Shown one piece after another: positions 25,690-34,076 of a stretch of DNA of 61,835 nt; the first letter of the stretch is position 1; each line of letters starts with the position of its first letter. The translations under genes and the position numbers were made by a program. The stretch lies in assembly GCA_902805885.1 (NCBI GenBank), contig CADCUM010000114.1:1-61835 (forward strand), written 5' to 3'. A model generated the notes under the pieces. The model was not told the DNA's origin and ran no database searches. It worked only from the letters and a program-made list of their open reading frames with translations. Origin of the DNA: an uncultured Nocardioides sp. GTDB taxonomy: Bacteria > Actinomycetota > Actinomycetes > Propionibacteriales > Nocardioidaceae.

Positions 25690-26661
25690 TCAGTCGCTCA
25701 CGCGCTCGTGGTGGGGACGCCCGGGGTCGTCGTACGCCGGCACCGGCTGGCCGGCGCGCAGCGCCTCGAGCTGGGCGCAGACCGCCACGCCGTAGAAGAG
25801 CGAGATCGAGGACAGCAGGCTCCACAGCAGCAGGGCGAACACGCCGGCGAGGGGACCGTACGTGCTGCTGAAGGAGCCGCTGACGTTGACGTACGCCGCC
25901 AGCCCTGCAGCAGCGGCCATGCTCAGCACGACGGTGATCGCCGACCCGAGGGCGAGCCACGACAGTGCCGGCTGCCGACGGCGCGGAGCGTGGTCGAAGA
26001 GCACGGCGATGGTGACGACCAGGGTCACCAGGCCGAGGGGCCACCGGCCCCACTGCCACAGCCGGTGCATCCCGTCGGACCAGCCGTACTCCGCGACCAT
26101 CGCGTCGCCGAACGCTCCGCCTGCCACGAGCACCAGGAAGCCGAGCCCGGTGGGCACCGCGAGCAGGGCCGTGAAGACCGCGGCCCGGCCGTACTTGTGC
26201 AGTGCCGGCCGGTCCCGGCGGATGCCGTAGATGCGGTTGCTCCCGCGCTCCACCTGGGCCATCGCCGTGGTCATCGACAGCACGGCGAAGAACAGGCCGA
26301 AGCCCAGCGCCAGCTCACCGGTGTTGTCCGACCCGCCGGCGAGCGCCGAGACGAAGGCGTCGTCGTCGCCGGACGTCGGGGAGACCGCATTGACGGTCGC
26401 GGCGACGACCCGGGCGGGCCGGTCGTCGTCGAGGTCGGCCGCCAGACCCATCACCGCCAGCAGGAAGGGCACCACGGCCAGGCAGGTCTGCAGGGCCAGC
26501 GCCCGGCTGTTGGTGAAGCCGTCGCCGTAGCGGAAGCGGACGAAGGAGCCGACCAGGACCGTCCGGAGACCGTGGTTCCGAGCCAGGTGCCAGGCATCCT
26601 CGGCGTCCAGCTCGTCGCCGTCCATCTCCGTCGTCACCGGGACGGTGCGGGCCGTGGTCAT
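25690..26661 (-). CDS. YihY/BrkB-family membrane protein
   Basis: The 323-residue product has a charged N-terminus, the family motif GDGFTNSRALALQTCLAVVPFL near 50, and about six transmembrane helices. These include MTTAMAQVERGSNRIYGI, which is typical of the YihY family, and a C-terminal SSTYGPLAGVFALLLWSLL. YihY/BrkB proteins are inner-membrane proteins, once called ribonuclease BN or virulence factor; the true function is uncertain. The ATG at 26661 is preceded by TAGGGT with leaderless spacing. It is convergent with DUF3253 and transcribed alone. Confidence 0.93.
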   Translation of the reverse strand: MTTARTVPVTTEMDGDELDAEDAWHLARNHGLRTVLVGSFVRFRYGDGFTNSRALALQTCLAVVPFLLAVMGLAADLDDDRPARVVAATVNAVSPTSGDDDAFVSALAGGSDNTGELALGFGLFFAVLSMTTAMAQVERGSNRIYGIRRDRPALHKYGRAAVFTALLAVPTGLGFLVLVAGGAFGDAMVAEYGWSDGMHRLWQWGRWPLGLVTLVVTIAVLFDHAPRRRQPALSWLALGSAITVVLSMAAAAGLAAYVNVSGSFSSTYGPLAGVFALLLWSLLSSISLFYGVAVCAQLEALRAGQPVPAYDDPGRPHHERVSD

Positions 26662-26667
26662 GGCGGC

Positions 26668-26673
26668 ACCCTA
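26668..26673 (-). promoter_or_regulatory. -10 hexamer TAGGGT, leaderless BrkB promoter
   Basis: On the minus strand TAGGGT ends 7 bases before the ATG at 26661. Confidence 0.5.
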
Positions 26674-26690
26674 TGACCGGACCCGTCTCC

Positions 26691-27272
26691 CTAGACCATC
26701 GCGTGCGAGAGGCCCCAGATCACGGCCTGGCTCCGGCTCTCCGCGCCGATCTTGCGGTAGCAGGACCGGATGTAGGACTTGACGGAGTTGGGGGAGACGT
26801 GCAGCTGCTGGGCGATGTCGTGGTTGCTGAGGCCGCGCGTGATGAGGGCCAGCACCTCCGACTCGCGCAGCGTGAGGCCGGAGCCGCGCCCCGGCCAGTC
26901 ACTGCCCGCCTCCACCGAGCGCCGGACGCTCGGGGCGAGGACGAAGGTGCCGGAGTGGATGACCCTCAGCGACTTGACCAGCTGGGGTCCGGTGAGTCGC
27001 TTGGACAGGAACCCGCACACCCCGCGGCGCCTCAGGTCGTCGGCGAGCCACGGCTGGAAGTTCCAGGTGTACGCCGCCACCTTGGCGATGCGGGCGTCCG
27101 CGAGCCCCGGGGGACCGGCCTGGTGCCGGCCCGCGGGGTCGTAGAGGGCGATGTCGACGCGCGGTGTGGACGTCGGGTCGACGACCGCGATGCCCGTGTC
27201 GCCGGCCGCCATCATCGCGGCCACGCCGAGGCGGACGACCTGGTCCTCGTCGATGAGCGCCACCCGGATCAT
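26691..27272 (-). CDS. LuxR-type response regulator
   Basis: The 193-residue product is a NarL/LuxR-type regulator. Its receiver-like domain (1-110) starts MIRVALIDEDQVVRLG and keeps an acidic pair, a candidate Asp in DIALYDPAG and a Lys in GFLSKRL. It is shorter than usual around the phosphorylation loop. A clear LuxR helix-turn-helix follows (LTLRESEVLALITRGLSNHDIAQQL then VSPNSVKSYIRSCYRKIGA, about 125-180). It probably binds DNA as a dimer. No kinase lies beside it. It is the last gene after tetR and a 66-residue membrane protein, 28 bases downstream, and may be co-transcribed with them. Confidence 0.9.
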   Translation of the reverse strand: MIRVALIDEDQVVRLGVAAMMAAGDTGIAVVDPTSTPRVDIALYDPAGRHQAGPPGLADARIAKVAAYTWNFQPWLADDLRRRGVCGFLSKRLTGPQLVKSLRVIHSGTFVLAPSVRRSVEAGSDWPGRGSGLTLRESEVLALITRGLSNHDIAQQLHVSPNSVKSYIRSCYRKIGAESRSQAVIWGLSHAMV

Positions 27273-27300
27273 CGCGCGACCGTCCGTTCGTCCGTCGTGC

Positions 27301-27501
27301 TCATGCCGTCGCGCGCAGACGTGAGCGACGCAGGACCCTGGCCGAGGCCAGGACGGTGGCCGCGGCGACGAGCGAGCTCGCGAGGAAGACCGAGCCCTGC
27401 AGGGCCTCGCGCCAGGTGACGCGAGGGTCGGTGAGGTAGCGCCACGTGCTGGCCGACCATCCCGGAGTGCTCGCCGGCTGCTCCACGCCCGACCGCTCCA
27501 T
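27301..27501 (-). CDS. 66-residue single-helix membrane protein
   Basis: The small protein has a polar N-terminal half (about 1-35, with WSASTWRYLTDPRVTWREAL), one hydrophobic helix (GSVFLASSLVAAATVLASARVL) and a basic RRSRLRATA tail. The ATG at 27501 follows a GGGGAGGAG ribosome site by about 8 bases. A perfect 17-bp palindrome lies 23 bases upstream, between it and tetR, so TetR repression is likely. The family is not recognised. A regulated small membrane peptide next to tetR and luxR could be a stress or sensory accessory. Confidence 0.7.
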   Translation of the reverse strand: MERSGVEQPASTPGWSASTWRYLTDPRVTWREALQGSVFLASSLVAAATVLASARVLRRSRLRATA

Positions 27502-27523
27502 GTCGTGCTCCTCCCCAGGGGCT

Positions 27524-27540
27524 GCTTTACGTCGTAAAGC
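27524..27540. promoter_or_regulatory. 17-bp perfect palindrome, probable TetR operator
   Basis: GCTTTACGTCGTAAAGC has two 8-base arms around one central base. It lies between the tetR stop and the small membrane gene, in an otherwise GC-rich stretch, and has the size typical of TetR-family operators. Confidence 0.75.
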
Positions 27541-27586
27541 GAACCACGGGCAGCGCTCGGGAGCAAGTCGGCGCGCGGAGCCCGGC

Positions 27587-28315
27587 TCAGTCCTCGTTGC
27601 GCACGATCGCCATGCGGTCGAGCAGGGACTCGAGAGCCTCCTCGAACTCTGCGGCGGAGTGGTCCTCCGACAACGGTCCGTGGAGCCGCGCGACGAGCGG
27701 GAACTCGCGGAGCCGGTGGCTGTCGTCCTCGCCGTCGTCGAGGACGTCGAGCGGTCCGACGTCGGCACCGAGGGTCGACACCTCGAGGAGGAGGTGGCCG
27801 AGCAGGAAGCTCGTGTAGGCGCGGTACCCCGCGACGGCCGCCCGGTCGCTGAAGCCCTCCTCGACGAGCCCGGCCAGGAACGTGTCGACCCACTCCAGGC
27901 TGCGCAGGGGCGGACGGAGCCACGGTGCCTCGGGGGGTCGTGCCACCACCAGGGGGAACGCCTTGGGGTGGGCGAGCGCCATGCGTCGTACGCCGTGGGC
28001 GAGCCGCTGGAGGAAGTCCTGCCACCCGTCCTGCGGCGCGTCGAGCACCAGCTCGTCCGCACGCACGCCCATGACCAGGTGGTCCACGACCGCGTCGAGG
28101 AGGTCCTCCTTGCTGGGCAGGTAGCGGTAGAGGGCCATCGCCTCCACCCCGAGACGCTCCCCGAGCCGGCGCATCGTCAGGCCCGGCAGGCCGTTCTCGT
28201 CGATGAACTCCAGCGCCGCGTCGATGATGCGCTCCCGGGACAGCGGCACCCGACTCGACGCGGGCGCGTCCCCGCGCACCAGCGACTTGTCAGCGTCGGG
28301 CACGGTCTCGACCAC
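27587..28315 (-). CDS. TetR-family transcriptional regulator
   Basis: The 242-residue regulator has an N-terminal TetR helix-turn-helix (LSRERIIDAALEFIDENGLPGL then LGERLGVEAMALYRYLPSKEDLL, about 25-75) and an all-helical ligand domain of the tetracycline-repressor-like C-terminal type. The GTG at 28315 has a strong AGGAGG ribosome site 7 bases upstream. It is followed on the same strand by the 66-residue membrane gene, whose promoter region carries a perfect 17-bp palindrome and is the likely target. The upstream divergent region toward the YibE/F gene has only a shorter dyad (GACGT/ACGTC near 28363-28373). The ligand is unknown. Confidence 0.92.
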   Translation of the reverse strand: MVETVPDADKSLVRGDAPASSRVPLSRERIIDAALEFIDENGLPGLTMRRLGERLGVEAMALYRYLPSKEDLLDAVVDHLVMGVRADELVLDAPQDGWQDFLQRLAHGVRRMALAHPKAFPLVVARPPEAPWLRPPLRSLEWVDTFLAGLVEEGFSDRAAVAGYRAYTSFLLGHLLLEVSTLGADVGPLDVLDDGEDDSHRLREFPLVARLHGPLSEDHSAAEFEEALESLLDRMAIVRNED

Positions 28316-28448
28316 GGAACAACCTCCTGGGCTCCTCCCGAGCGTACGGCCCGGGCAGCGACGACGTCACGTCATCGCCGGCGACGCGACGTCCCTCTCG
28401 GCCCAGCAACTAGTGTCGTCCGCCTGCGCTCGGTGCCACCGAGCGGCG

Positions 28449-29618
28449 ATGTCGGAAGGGACGACGGTGGGCGGACACCACGCGCGGCACGCCGCGCCGG
28501 AGAGCGCGCGGATGCGGCGTCTCGCCCTCGCCGTCGTGGTCCCGGTCGCCCTGGTCACGCTGGCGCTGCTGGTCGTGCTGTGGCCCCCGGGGCTCGCGTC
28601 GGTGGACCAGGCGGGAGCGGAGCAGCACCACGGCACGGTGCTCGGGGTGGAGCGCGAGGAGTGCCCCGAGGAGCTGTCGGACGACGTCAACGGGTGCGGG
28701 ACCGCGCGGGTGCGCCTCACCGAGGGTCCCGACGACGGCGTCGAGGTGGACACGGTCCTGCCGAACGGCCTCGGCGCTCCCACGGTCGCCGAGGGCGACG
28801 AGGTCGTCCTGATCGTCTCCGAGACGCCCGAGGGTGACGTCTGGTCGATCGTGGACCACCAGCGCGCGAGCGAGCTGTGGGTGCTGGCCGCCGCCTTCGT
28901 CCTGGCGATCGTCGCGTTCGGCCGGTGGCGCGGGGTGACGGCGCTGGCCGGCCTGGCGGTGACCTTCGCGCTGCTGCTCTTCTTCGTGGTGCCGGCGATC
29001 CTGGCGGGGGAGTCGCCGCTGCTCGTGGCCATCGTCGGGTCGTCCGCGATCGTCCTGACGGTCCTCTACCTGACCCACGGCTTCTCCCTGTCCACGACGG
29101 TCGCGGTGCTCGGCACCCTCGCCAGCCTCAGCCTCACCGGCGCACTGTCGGCGCTGTCGGTCGCGGCGCTCCACCTCTCCGGCATCACCGACGACATCTC
29201 CTCGTCCGTGGGCACCACGCTGAGCGTCAACATGGAGGGCCTGCTCCTGGCCGGGATCGTCATCGGCTCGCTCGGGGTGCTCGACGACGTCACCGTCACC
29301 CAGGCGGCCACGGTCACCGAGGTGTCGCGCGCCAACCCGGCGTACGGCTTCGGCCAGCTCTACCGGGCGGGCAGCCGCGTCGGCCGCTCCCACATCGCGT
29401 CGGTGATCAACACGATCATCCTGGCCTACGCCGGCTCCTCGCTGCCGCTGCTGATCCTCATCCTCGCCAACAACGACTCCCTCGGCGGCGTGGTGACCGA
29501 CCAGGTGGTCGCGCAGGAGATCGTGCGCAGCGTCGTGGCGACCCTCGGCCTGATCGCGGCCGTCCCCATCACGACGGCGCTGGCCGCGCTCGTCGCGCAC
29601 CGGCGCGCGCGGGCCTAG
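28449..29618 (+). CDS. YibE/F-like membrane protein
   Basis: The 389-residue product has an N-terminal anchor helix (LALAVVVPVALVTLALLVVLW), an extracytoplasmic beta domain with a Cys pair (ECPEELSDDVNGCG, about 55-140), and about eight C-terminal helices. The YibE/F pattern is visible: NMEGLLLAGIVIGSLGVLDDVTVTQ, GRSHIASVINTIILAYAGSSLPLL. In streptococci and others YibE/F proteins are putative transporters of unknown substrate. The ATG at 28449 is preceded only by a weak ribosome site. Its TAG stop forms part of the -10 of the following purine operon. It diverges from tetR. Confidence 0.9.
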   Translation: MSEGTTVGGHHARHAAPESARMRRLALAVVVPVALVTLALLVVLWPPGLASVDQAGAEQHHGTVLGVEREECPEELSDDVNGCGTARVRLTEGPDDGVEVDTVLPNGLGAPTVAEGDEVVLIVSETPEGDVWSIVDHQRASELWVLAAAFVLAIVAFGRWRGVTALAGLAVTFALLLFFVVPAILAGESPLLVAIVGSSAIVLTVLYLTHGFSLSTTVAVLGTLASLSLTGALSALSVAALHLSGITDDISSSVGTTLSVNMEGLLLAGIVIGSLGVLDDVTVTQAATVTEVSRANPAYGFGQLYRAGSRVGRSHIASVINTIILAYAGSSLPLLILILANNDSLGGVVTDQVVAQEIVRSVVATLGLIAAVPITTALAALVAHRRARA

Positions 29619-29621
29619 GCT
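29616..29621 (+). promoter_or_regulatory. -10 hexamer TAGGCT of the urate-degradation operon
   Basis: TAGGCT overlaps the stop codon of the YibE/F gene and ends 8 bases before the ATG at 29629, giving a leaderless start for the operon. Confidence 0.5.
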
Positions 29622-29628
29622 CCCCGGC

Positions 29629-30912
29629 ATGGGTGACACTGCCGCGGACACGGCCGCCGCGCTGGCCGACCGCCTCGACGACCTGCTCGCCGACGCCGAG
29701 GCGGCCCTCGTCGACGGCTACCCCGGCGACACCGCCAGCCGGCAGCCCGTGCACACCGTCTACGTCCCGGCCGACCGCTTCCGCCCCGACCTGGCACCCG
29801 TCTGGGGCAGCACCGCGCTGGCGCTCGTCGACGAGCACGCCGAGCTCTTCGCCGGCATCGCCGGCGGTGACGACCTCGTGTCCAGGGTGCGCGCCAAGCT
29901 GGCCGCGGAGCCGATCGAGGACCTGCGCATCGACTTCGAGGACGGGTACGGCGACCGCGGCGACGAGGTCGAGGACGCCGACGTGCTGGCCGCCGCGACG
30001 TCGCTCGCGACCGCGACGGCCGAGGGCACCGCCCCGCCCTACCGCGGCATCCGGTTCAAGAGCCTGGAGGCGCCCACGCGGCGCCGAGGGGTGCGGACGC
30101 TGACGATGTTCACCGCGCAGGTGCTGGAGGCCGGCGGGACGTTGGACGGGTTCGTCGTGACGTTGCCCAAGGTGACCAGCGTCGACCAGGTCGAGGCCAT
30201 GGTCGAGCTCACCGGGCGGCTGGAGGACTGGCTCGGGCTCGGCGCCGGGCACCTGCGGTTCGAGCTGCAGATCGAGACGCCGCAGTCGATCCTCGGCCCC
30301 GACGGCACGGCGCTCGTCGCGCGGATGCTCCACGCCGGCGCCGGTCGCGTCACCGGGCTGCACTACGGCACCTACGACTACTCGGCGTTCTGCGGCATCT
30401 CCGCGCACCACCAGTCGATGGAGCACCCGGTGGCCGACCACGCCAAGCTCGTGATGCAGGCCGCCGCGGCCGGCACCGGCGTCCGGCTGTCCGACGGCTC
30501 GACGAACATCCTGCCGGTCGGCGACGAGGCGGCCGTACGGCGCGGCTGGGAGCTCCACGCCCGGCTGGTCCGGCGCTCGCTCGAGCGCGGCTACTACCAG
30601 GGCTGGGACCTCCATCCCGCGCAGCTGCCGACGCGCTTCGCCGCGACGTACGCCTTCTACCGGGAGGGCCTGGACGCTGCCGCTCGACGGCTGCGTGACT
30701 ACCACCGGCAGAGCGGGTCGAGCGTGATGGACGAGCCGGCGACGGTGCGTGCCCTCGCCGACCACGTCGTGCGCGGCCTCGACTGCGGCGCCGTGACCGC
30801 GGCGGAGGCCGAGGAGGACACCGGCGTCGGGGTCGCCAGGTTGTCCGAGCTGGCCCGGCCGCGGCGCGGGCACCGCCAGGTCCCAGCGGACCTCGACCAG
30901 GAAGAGGCGTGA
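29629..30912 (+). CDS. HpcH/HpaI (CitE-like) aldolase, DUF6986 type
   Basis: The 427-residue product resembles the CitE/HpcH aldolase barrel. Visible elements are YVPADRFRPDL, LRIDFEDGYG (acidic metal-binding region near 105), GIRFKSLEAPTRRRG (Arg/Lys near 145), FVVTLPKVTSVDQVE, LQIETPQSIL with the metal-binding Glu near 207, LHYGTYDYSAFCGI and a C-terminal YYQGWDLHPAQL. Family members split or form C-C bonds with glyoxylate, pyruvate or acyl-CoA. This branch, which I know as DUF6986, has no assigned reaction. It leads the operon and its stop overlaps the uricase start (TGATG). A role on glyoxylate or an ureido acid made by this pathway is an inference. Confidence 0.85.
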   Translation: MGDTAADTAAALADRLDDLLADAEAALVDGYPGDTASRQPVHTVYVPADRFRPDLAPVWGSTALALVDEHAELFAGIAGGDDLVSRVRAKLAAEPIEDLRIDFEDGYGDRGDEVEDADVLAAATSLATATAEGTAPPYRGIRFKSLEAPTRRRGVRTLTMFTAQVLEAGGTLDGFVVTLPKVTSVDQVEAMVELTGRLEDWLGLGAGHLRFELQIETPQSILGPDGTALVARMLHAGAGRVTGLHYGTYDYSAFCGISAHHQSMEHPVADHAKLVMQAAAAGTGVRLSDGSTNILPVGDEAAVRRGWELHARLVRRSLERGYYQGWDLHPAQLPTRFAATYAFYREGLDAAARRLRDYHRQSGSSVMDEPATVRALADHVVRGLDCGAVTAAEAEEDTGVGVARLSELARPRRGHRQVPADLDQEEA

Positions 30913-31859
30913 TGAGCGACGAGACGAGAAGCGGGACGAGGGTCGTGCTGGGAGCCAACCAGTACGGCAAGGCGGAGAACCGGGTCGTCCGGATCCACCG
31001 CGACACCCCGCGCCATGAGATCCGGGACCTCAACGTCTCGACGTCGCTGCGGGGGGACTTCACCGACGCCCACGTGACCGGCGACCAGGGCAACGTGCTG
31101 CCGACCGACACCCAGAAGAACACCGCCTTCGCGTTCGCGAAGAAGCACGGCGTCAGCTCGCCGGAGGACTACGCGATCGCCCTCGGCACCCACTTCCTCG
31201 ACGCGGCCCCGCCCGCGACCGGCGCACGGATCGGCGTCGAGGAGCAGGCGTGGGACCGGATCCAGGTGGACGGGAGCGGCCACGACCACTCCTTCGTGCG
31301 CCGGGGCACCGAGACCCGCACCTGCGTGGTCACGGTCGAGGGCCGGGGGGCGGAGCAGCAGGTCTGGGTGGTCTCCGGATTCACGGACCTCGTCGTGCTG
31401 AAGTCCACGGGCTCGGAGTTCAAGGGGTTCCTCGTGGACGAGTACACGACGCTCCAGGAGACCGACGACCGGATCATGGCCACCTCGCTGACCGCGCGCT
31501 GGCGCTACGAGGGCACCGGCTTCACAGCCGGGTCCGGGGTCGGCTGGGACGCGACCTACGAGGACGTCAAGGCGATCATGATGAGCGCCTTCGCGACGAC
31601 GTACAGCCGCGCGCTGCAGGAGACGCTGTACGCCATGGGACGGGACGTCATCGAGGCCCGGCCGGAGGTGGCCGAGGTGAGGTTCTCGGCCCCCAACAAG
31701 CACCACTTCCCCGTGGACCTGGCGCCCTTCGGGCTCGAGAACGCCGGCGAGGTGTTCATCGCGGCCGACCGGCCCTACGGCCTGATCGAGGCGACCGTCT
31801 CGCGGGAGGGCTCCTCCGACCCCGGCCTGGCCTGGCAGGCGGTCCCCGGCTTCGTCTGA
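30912..31859 (+). CDS. pucL: urate oxidase (cofactor-free uricase)
   Basis: Uricase oxidises urate to 5-hydroxyisourate with O2 and no cofactor. The 315-residue protein has both T-fold repeats and the catalytic elements: Lys20 in NQYGKAENR, Thr in LPTDTQKNTAFAFAKKHG near 61, and the His in APNKHHFPVDL near 260. Arg and Gln urate-binding residues are in the usual context (VSGFTDLVVLKSTGSEFKGF). The ATG at 30912 overlaps the upstream stop as TGATG; a GTG at 30909 is less likely. It is the second gene of the operon. The C-terminus lacks a peroxisomal signal, as expected in a bacterium. Confidence 0.97.
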   Translation: MSDETRSGTRVVLGANQYGKAENRVVRIHRDTPRHEIRDLNVSTSLRGDFTDAHVTGDQGNVLPTDTQKNTAFAFAKKHGVSSPEDYAIALGTHFLDAAPPATGARIGVEEQAWDRIQVDGSGHDHSFVRRGTETRTCVVTVEGRGAEQQVWVVSGFTDLVVLKSTGSEFKGFLVDEYTTLQETDDRIMATSLTARWRYEGTGFTAGSGVGWDATYEDVKAIMMSAFATTYSRALQETLYAMGRDVIEARPEVAEVRFSAPNKHHFPVDLAPFGLENAGEVFIAADRPYGLIEATVSREGSSDPGLAWQAVPGFV

Positions 31860-31901
31860 GCCGTCGCCCCGACCCACCGCACCCCTGGAAAGGAAGAACC
31901 C

Positions 31902-32405
31902 GTGACCGACCTCTCCGGCTTCAACGACGGCAGTGCCGACGAGCTCCGCCCGCGGCTGCTGTCGTTGACCGACTCGCCCCTGTGGGCCACCACGCTGCTC
32001 GAGCGACGTCCGTACGCCGAGCTCGCCGACCTCCTCGCCGCCTCCGACGAGATCATCCGCGCCCTGCCCGAGGAGGAGGTGGACGCCGCCCTCGCCGGGC
32101 ACCCGCGGATCGGGGAGCGGGCCGCCGGCCTCGACCCGGAGCAGGCTGCCCGGTCGGCGCGCGAGCAGGCCGGCATGGCGGCGGCCGGCGACTCCCTGCA
32201 GGCAGAGATGGCGGCCGGCAACGCGGCGTACGAGGAGAGGTTCGGCCGGATCTACCTGGTGGCCGCCGCGGGCCGCAGCGCCGAGGACCTGCTCGCCTTC
32301 CTGCAGGAGCGGCTCCACAACGACGCGGTGGGGGAGCTCGACGTCGTCCGGGGCGAGCTGGCGATGATCACCCGGCGCCGGCTCACCGACGAGCTCTCCG
32401 GATGA
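31902..32405 (+). CDS. uraD: 2-oxo-4-hydroxy-4-carboxy-5-ureidoimidazoline decarboxylase
   Basis: UraD decarboxylates OHCU to (S)-allantoin, the last step of urate opening. The 167-residue helical protein has the catalytic HPRIGE motif with His67, an upstream SPLWATTLLERRPY region, and the substrate-binding FGRIYLVAAAGRSAEDLLAFLQERLHN near the C-terminus. The GTG start has a strong AAAGGAAG ribosome site. The stop overlaps the uraH start (ATGA). The gap after uricase is 42 bases. Confidence 0.96.
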   Translation: MTDLSGFNDGSADELRPRLLSLTDSPLWATTLLERRPYAELADLLAASDEIIRALPEEEVDAALAGHPRIGERAAGLDPEQAARSAREQAGMAAAGDSLQAEMAAGNAAYEERFGRIYLVAAAGRSAEDLLAFLQERLHNDAVGELDVVRGELAMITRRRLTDELSG

Positions 32406-32728
32406 GCATCTCCACGCACGTCCTCGACGCCGTCCACGGCCGACCGGCGCAGGGCCTCGAGCTCCGCCTGGAGCGCGCCGACGGCACGGTCGTCGGCTCG
32501 GGCTCGACCAACGCGGACGGCCGGTGCCCGGAGCTGACCGAGGGGCTGGTGCTCGACACCGGTCGCTACCGGATGCGCTTCGAGACCGGCGCGTGGTTCG
32601 CGCGGTCGGGGACCGAGACGTTCTACCCCTGGGTCGAGGTCGTGTTCGAGGTGACCGACGCCGCCGCGCACCACCACGTCCCGCTGCTGCTCAGCCCGTT
32701 CGCCTACTCCACCTACCGGGGGAGCTGA
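32402..32728 (+). CDS. uraH: 5-hydroxyisourate hydrolase
   Basis: This transthyretin-like enzyme hydrolyses 5-hydroxyisourate to OHCU. The 108-residue protein shows the family hallmarks: ISTHVLDAVHGRPAQGL at the N-terminus (His9 equivalent), GRYRMRFETGAWFA, FYPWVEVVFEV with the active-site Arg/His context, and the diagnostic C-terminal YRGS. It works as a tetramer in the cytoplasm. It is embedded between uraD (4-base overlap) and allB (1-base gap), which makes the uricase-uraD-uraH trio a single translational block. Confidence 0.97.
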   Translation: MSISTHVLDAVHGRPAQGLELRLERADGTVVGSGSTNADGRCPELTEGLVLDTGRYRMRFETGAWFARSGTETFYPWVEVVFEVTDAAAHHHVPLLLSPFAYSTYRGS

Positions 32729-32729
32729 C

Positions 32730-34076
32730 GTGCGGGCCGACCTGGTCGTGCGTGCCCGGCGCGCCGTCGTGGACGGGGCGGAGACGGCCTGTGCGGTCGC
32801 GGTGAGCGACGGACGGGTGGTCGCCCTCCTCGGCGTCGACGAGCCGGTCGACGCAGCCGAGTCACACGAGCTCGGGGCCGACGAGGTGCTGGTCCCCGGC
32901 CTCGTCGACACCCACGTCCACGTCAACGAGCCCGGCCGCACGGAGTGGGAGGGGTTCGCCTCGGCCACCCGGGCGGCGGCGGCCGGCGGCATCACCACGA
33001 TCCTCGACATGCCGCTCAACTCGGTGCCGCCGACGACGACCCTCGAGGGGCTGCGGGCCAAGCAGGAGGCGGCGCGCGGGCAGGTCGCGGTGGACGTCGG
33101 GTTCTGGGGCGGGGCCGTCCCCGGCAACCTCGCCGACCTCCGCGAGCTCCACGAGGCGGGCGTCTTCGGGTTCAAGTGCTTCCTCATCGACTCCGGCGTC
33201 GCGGAGTTCGGCCACCTGGAGCCCCCCGCGTTCGCCTCGGCGATGGGCGAGGTGGCACGCCTGGGGGCGCTGATGATCGTGCACGCCGAGGACGCCCGCG
33301 AGATCGACGACAGCCGCGCGGCGGGAGCGTCGTACGCCGGCTTCCTCGCCTCGCGCCCGCCGGCCGCCGAGCAGGTCGCCATCGAGCTGGTGGTCGCCGA
33401 GGCCGGGCGGACCGGGGCGCGGGCCCACGTCGTGCACCTCAGCAGCGCCGACGCGCTCCCGGCCCTGCGGGCCGCGCGGGAGGCCGGCACCGACGTCAGC
33501 GTGGAGACGTGCCCCCACTACCTCGCGCTCGAGGCTGCCGAGGTGCCGGACGGCGCCACCGAGTTCAAGTGCTGCCCGCCCATCCGGGACGCCGGCAACC
33601 GCGACCGGCTCTGGGCCGGGCTGGCCGAGGGCACCATCGACATGGTGGTCTCCGACCACTCCCCGAGCACCCCCGAGCTCAAGCGCGCTCCCGGCGGGCC
33701 GGCCGGTGGCGACTTCGGCCAGGCGTGGGGCGGCATCGCCTCGATCCAGGTGTCGCTGCCCGTCGTCTGGACCGCTGCCCGGTCCCGCGGCCACTCCCTG
33801 GCCGAGGTGGTCGCCTGGATGGCGACCGCCCCCGCCGACCGGGTGGGCCTCGCCCACAAGGGCCGGATCGCCGTCGGCGCCGACGCCGACCTCGTCGTCC
33901 TCGCACCCGACGCGGAGCTGGACGTCGACGTGTCCCGGCTCGCCCACAAGAACCCCGTGTCGGCCTACGACGGCCGCCGCCTCGCCGGCGTCGTACGACG
34001 CACCTGGCTGCGCGGCGTCCCGGTGACCACCGACAGCCCGCCCGCCGGCCGGCTCCTGCAGAGAGGCACTCGATGA
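32730..34076 (+). CDS. allB: allantoinase
   Basis: AllB hydrolyses allantoin to allantoate. The 448-residue amidohydrolase has the metal-binding DTHVHVNEPGRTEWEGF (near 60), the carboxylated-Lys region FGFKCFL (Lys near 149), metal His residues in HAEDAR and HVVHLSS, CPHYL, and the metal Asp in VSDHSPSTPELK. The GTG start lies one base after uraH with an overlapping GGGGGAG ribosome site. The stop overlaps the next start (ATGA). The length and motifs fit allantoinase rather than dihydropyrimidinase or dihydroorotase. Confidence 0.96.
   Translation: MRADLVVRARRAVVDGAETACAVAVSDGRVVALLGVDEPVDAAESHELGADEVLVPGLVDTHVHVNEPGRTEWEGFASATRAAAAGGITTILDMPLNSVPPTTTLEGLRAKQEAARGQVAVDVGFWGGAVPGNLADLRELHEAGVFGFKCFLIDSGVAEFGHLEPPAFASAMGEVARLGALMIVHAEDAREIDDSRAAGASYAGFLASRPPAAEQVAIELVVAEAGRTGARAHVVHLSSADALPALRAAREAGTDVSVETCPHYLALEAAEVPDGATEFKCCPPIRDAGNRDRLWAGLAEGTIDMVVSDHSPSTPELKRAPGGPAGGDFGQAWGGIASIQVSLPVVWTAARSRGHSLAEVVAWMATAPADRVGLAHKGRIAVGADADLVVLAPDAELDVDVSRLAHKNPVSAYDGRRLAGVVRRTWLRGVPVTTDSPPAGRLLQRGTR

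Noticed and set aside
28363..28373. GACGT/ACGTC dyad upstream of tetR as a second TetR operator
   Set aside because: It is short and differs from the 17-bp palindrome downstream of tetR, so I do not count it as the same operator.
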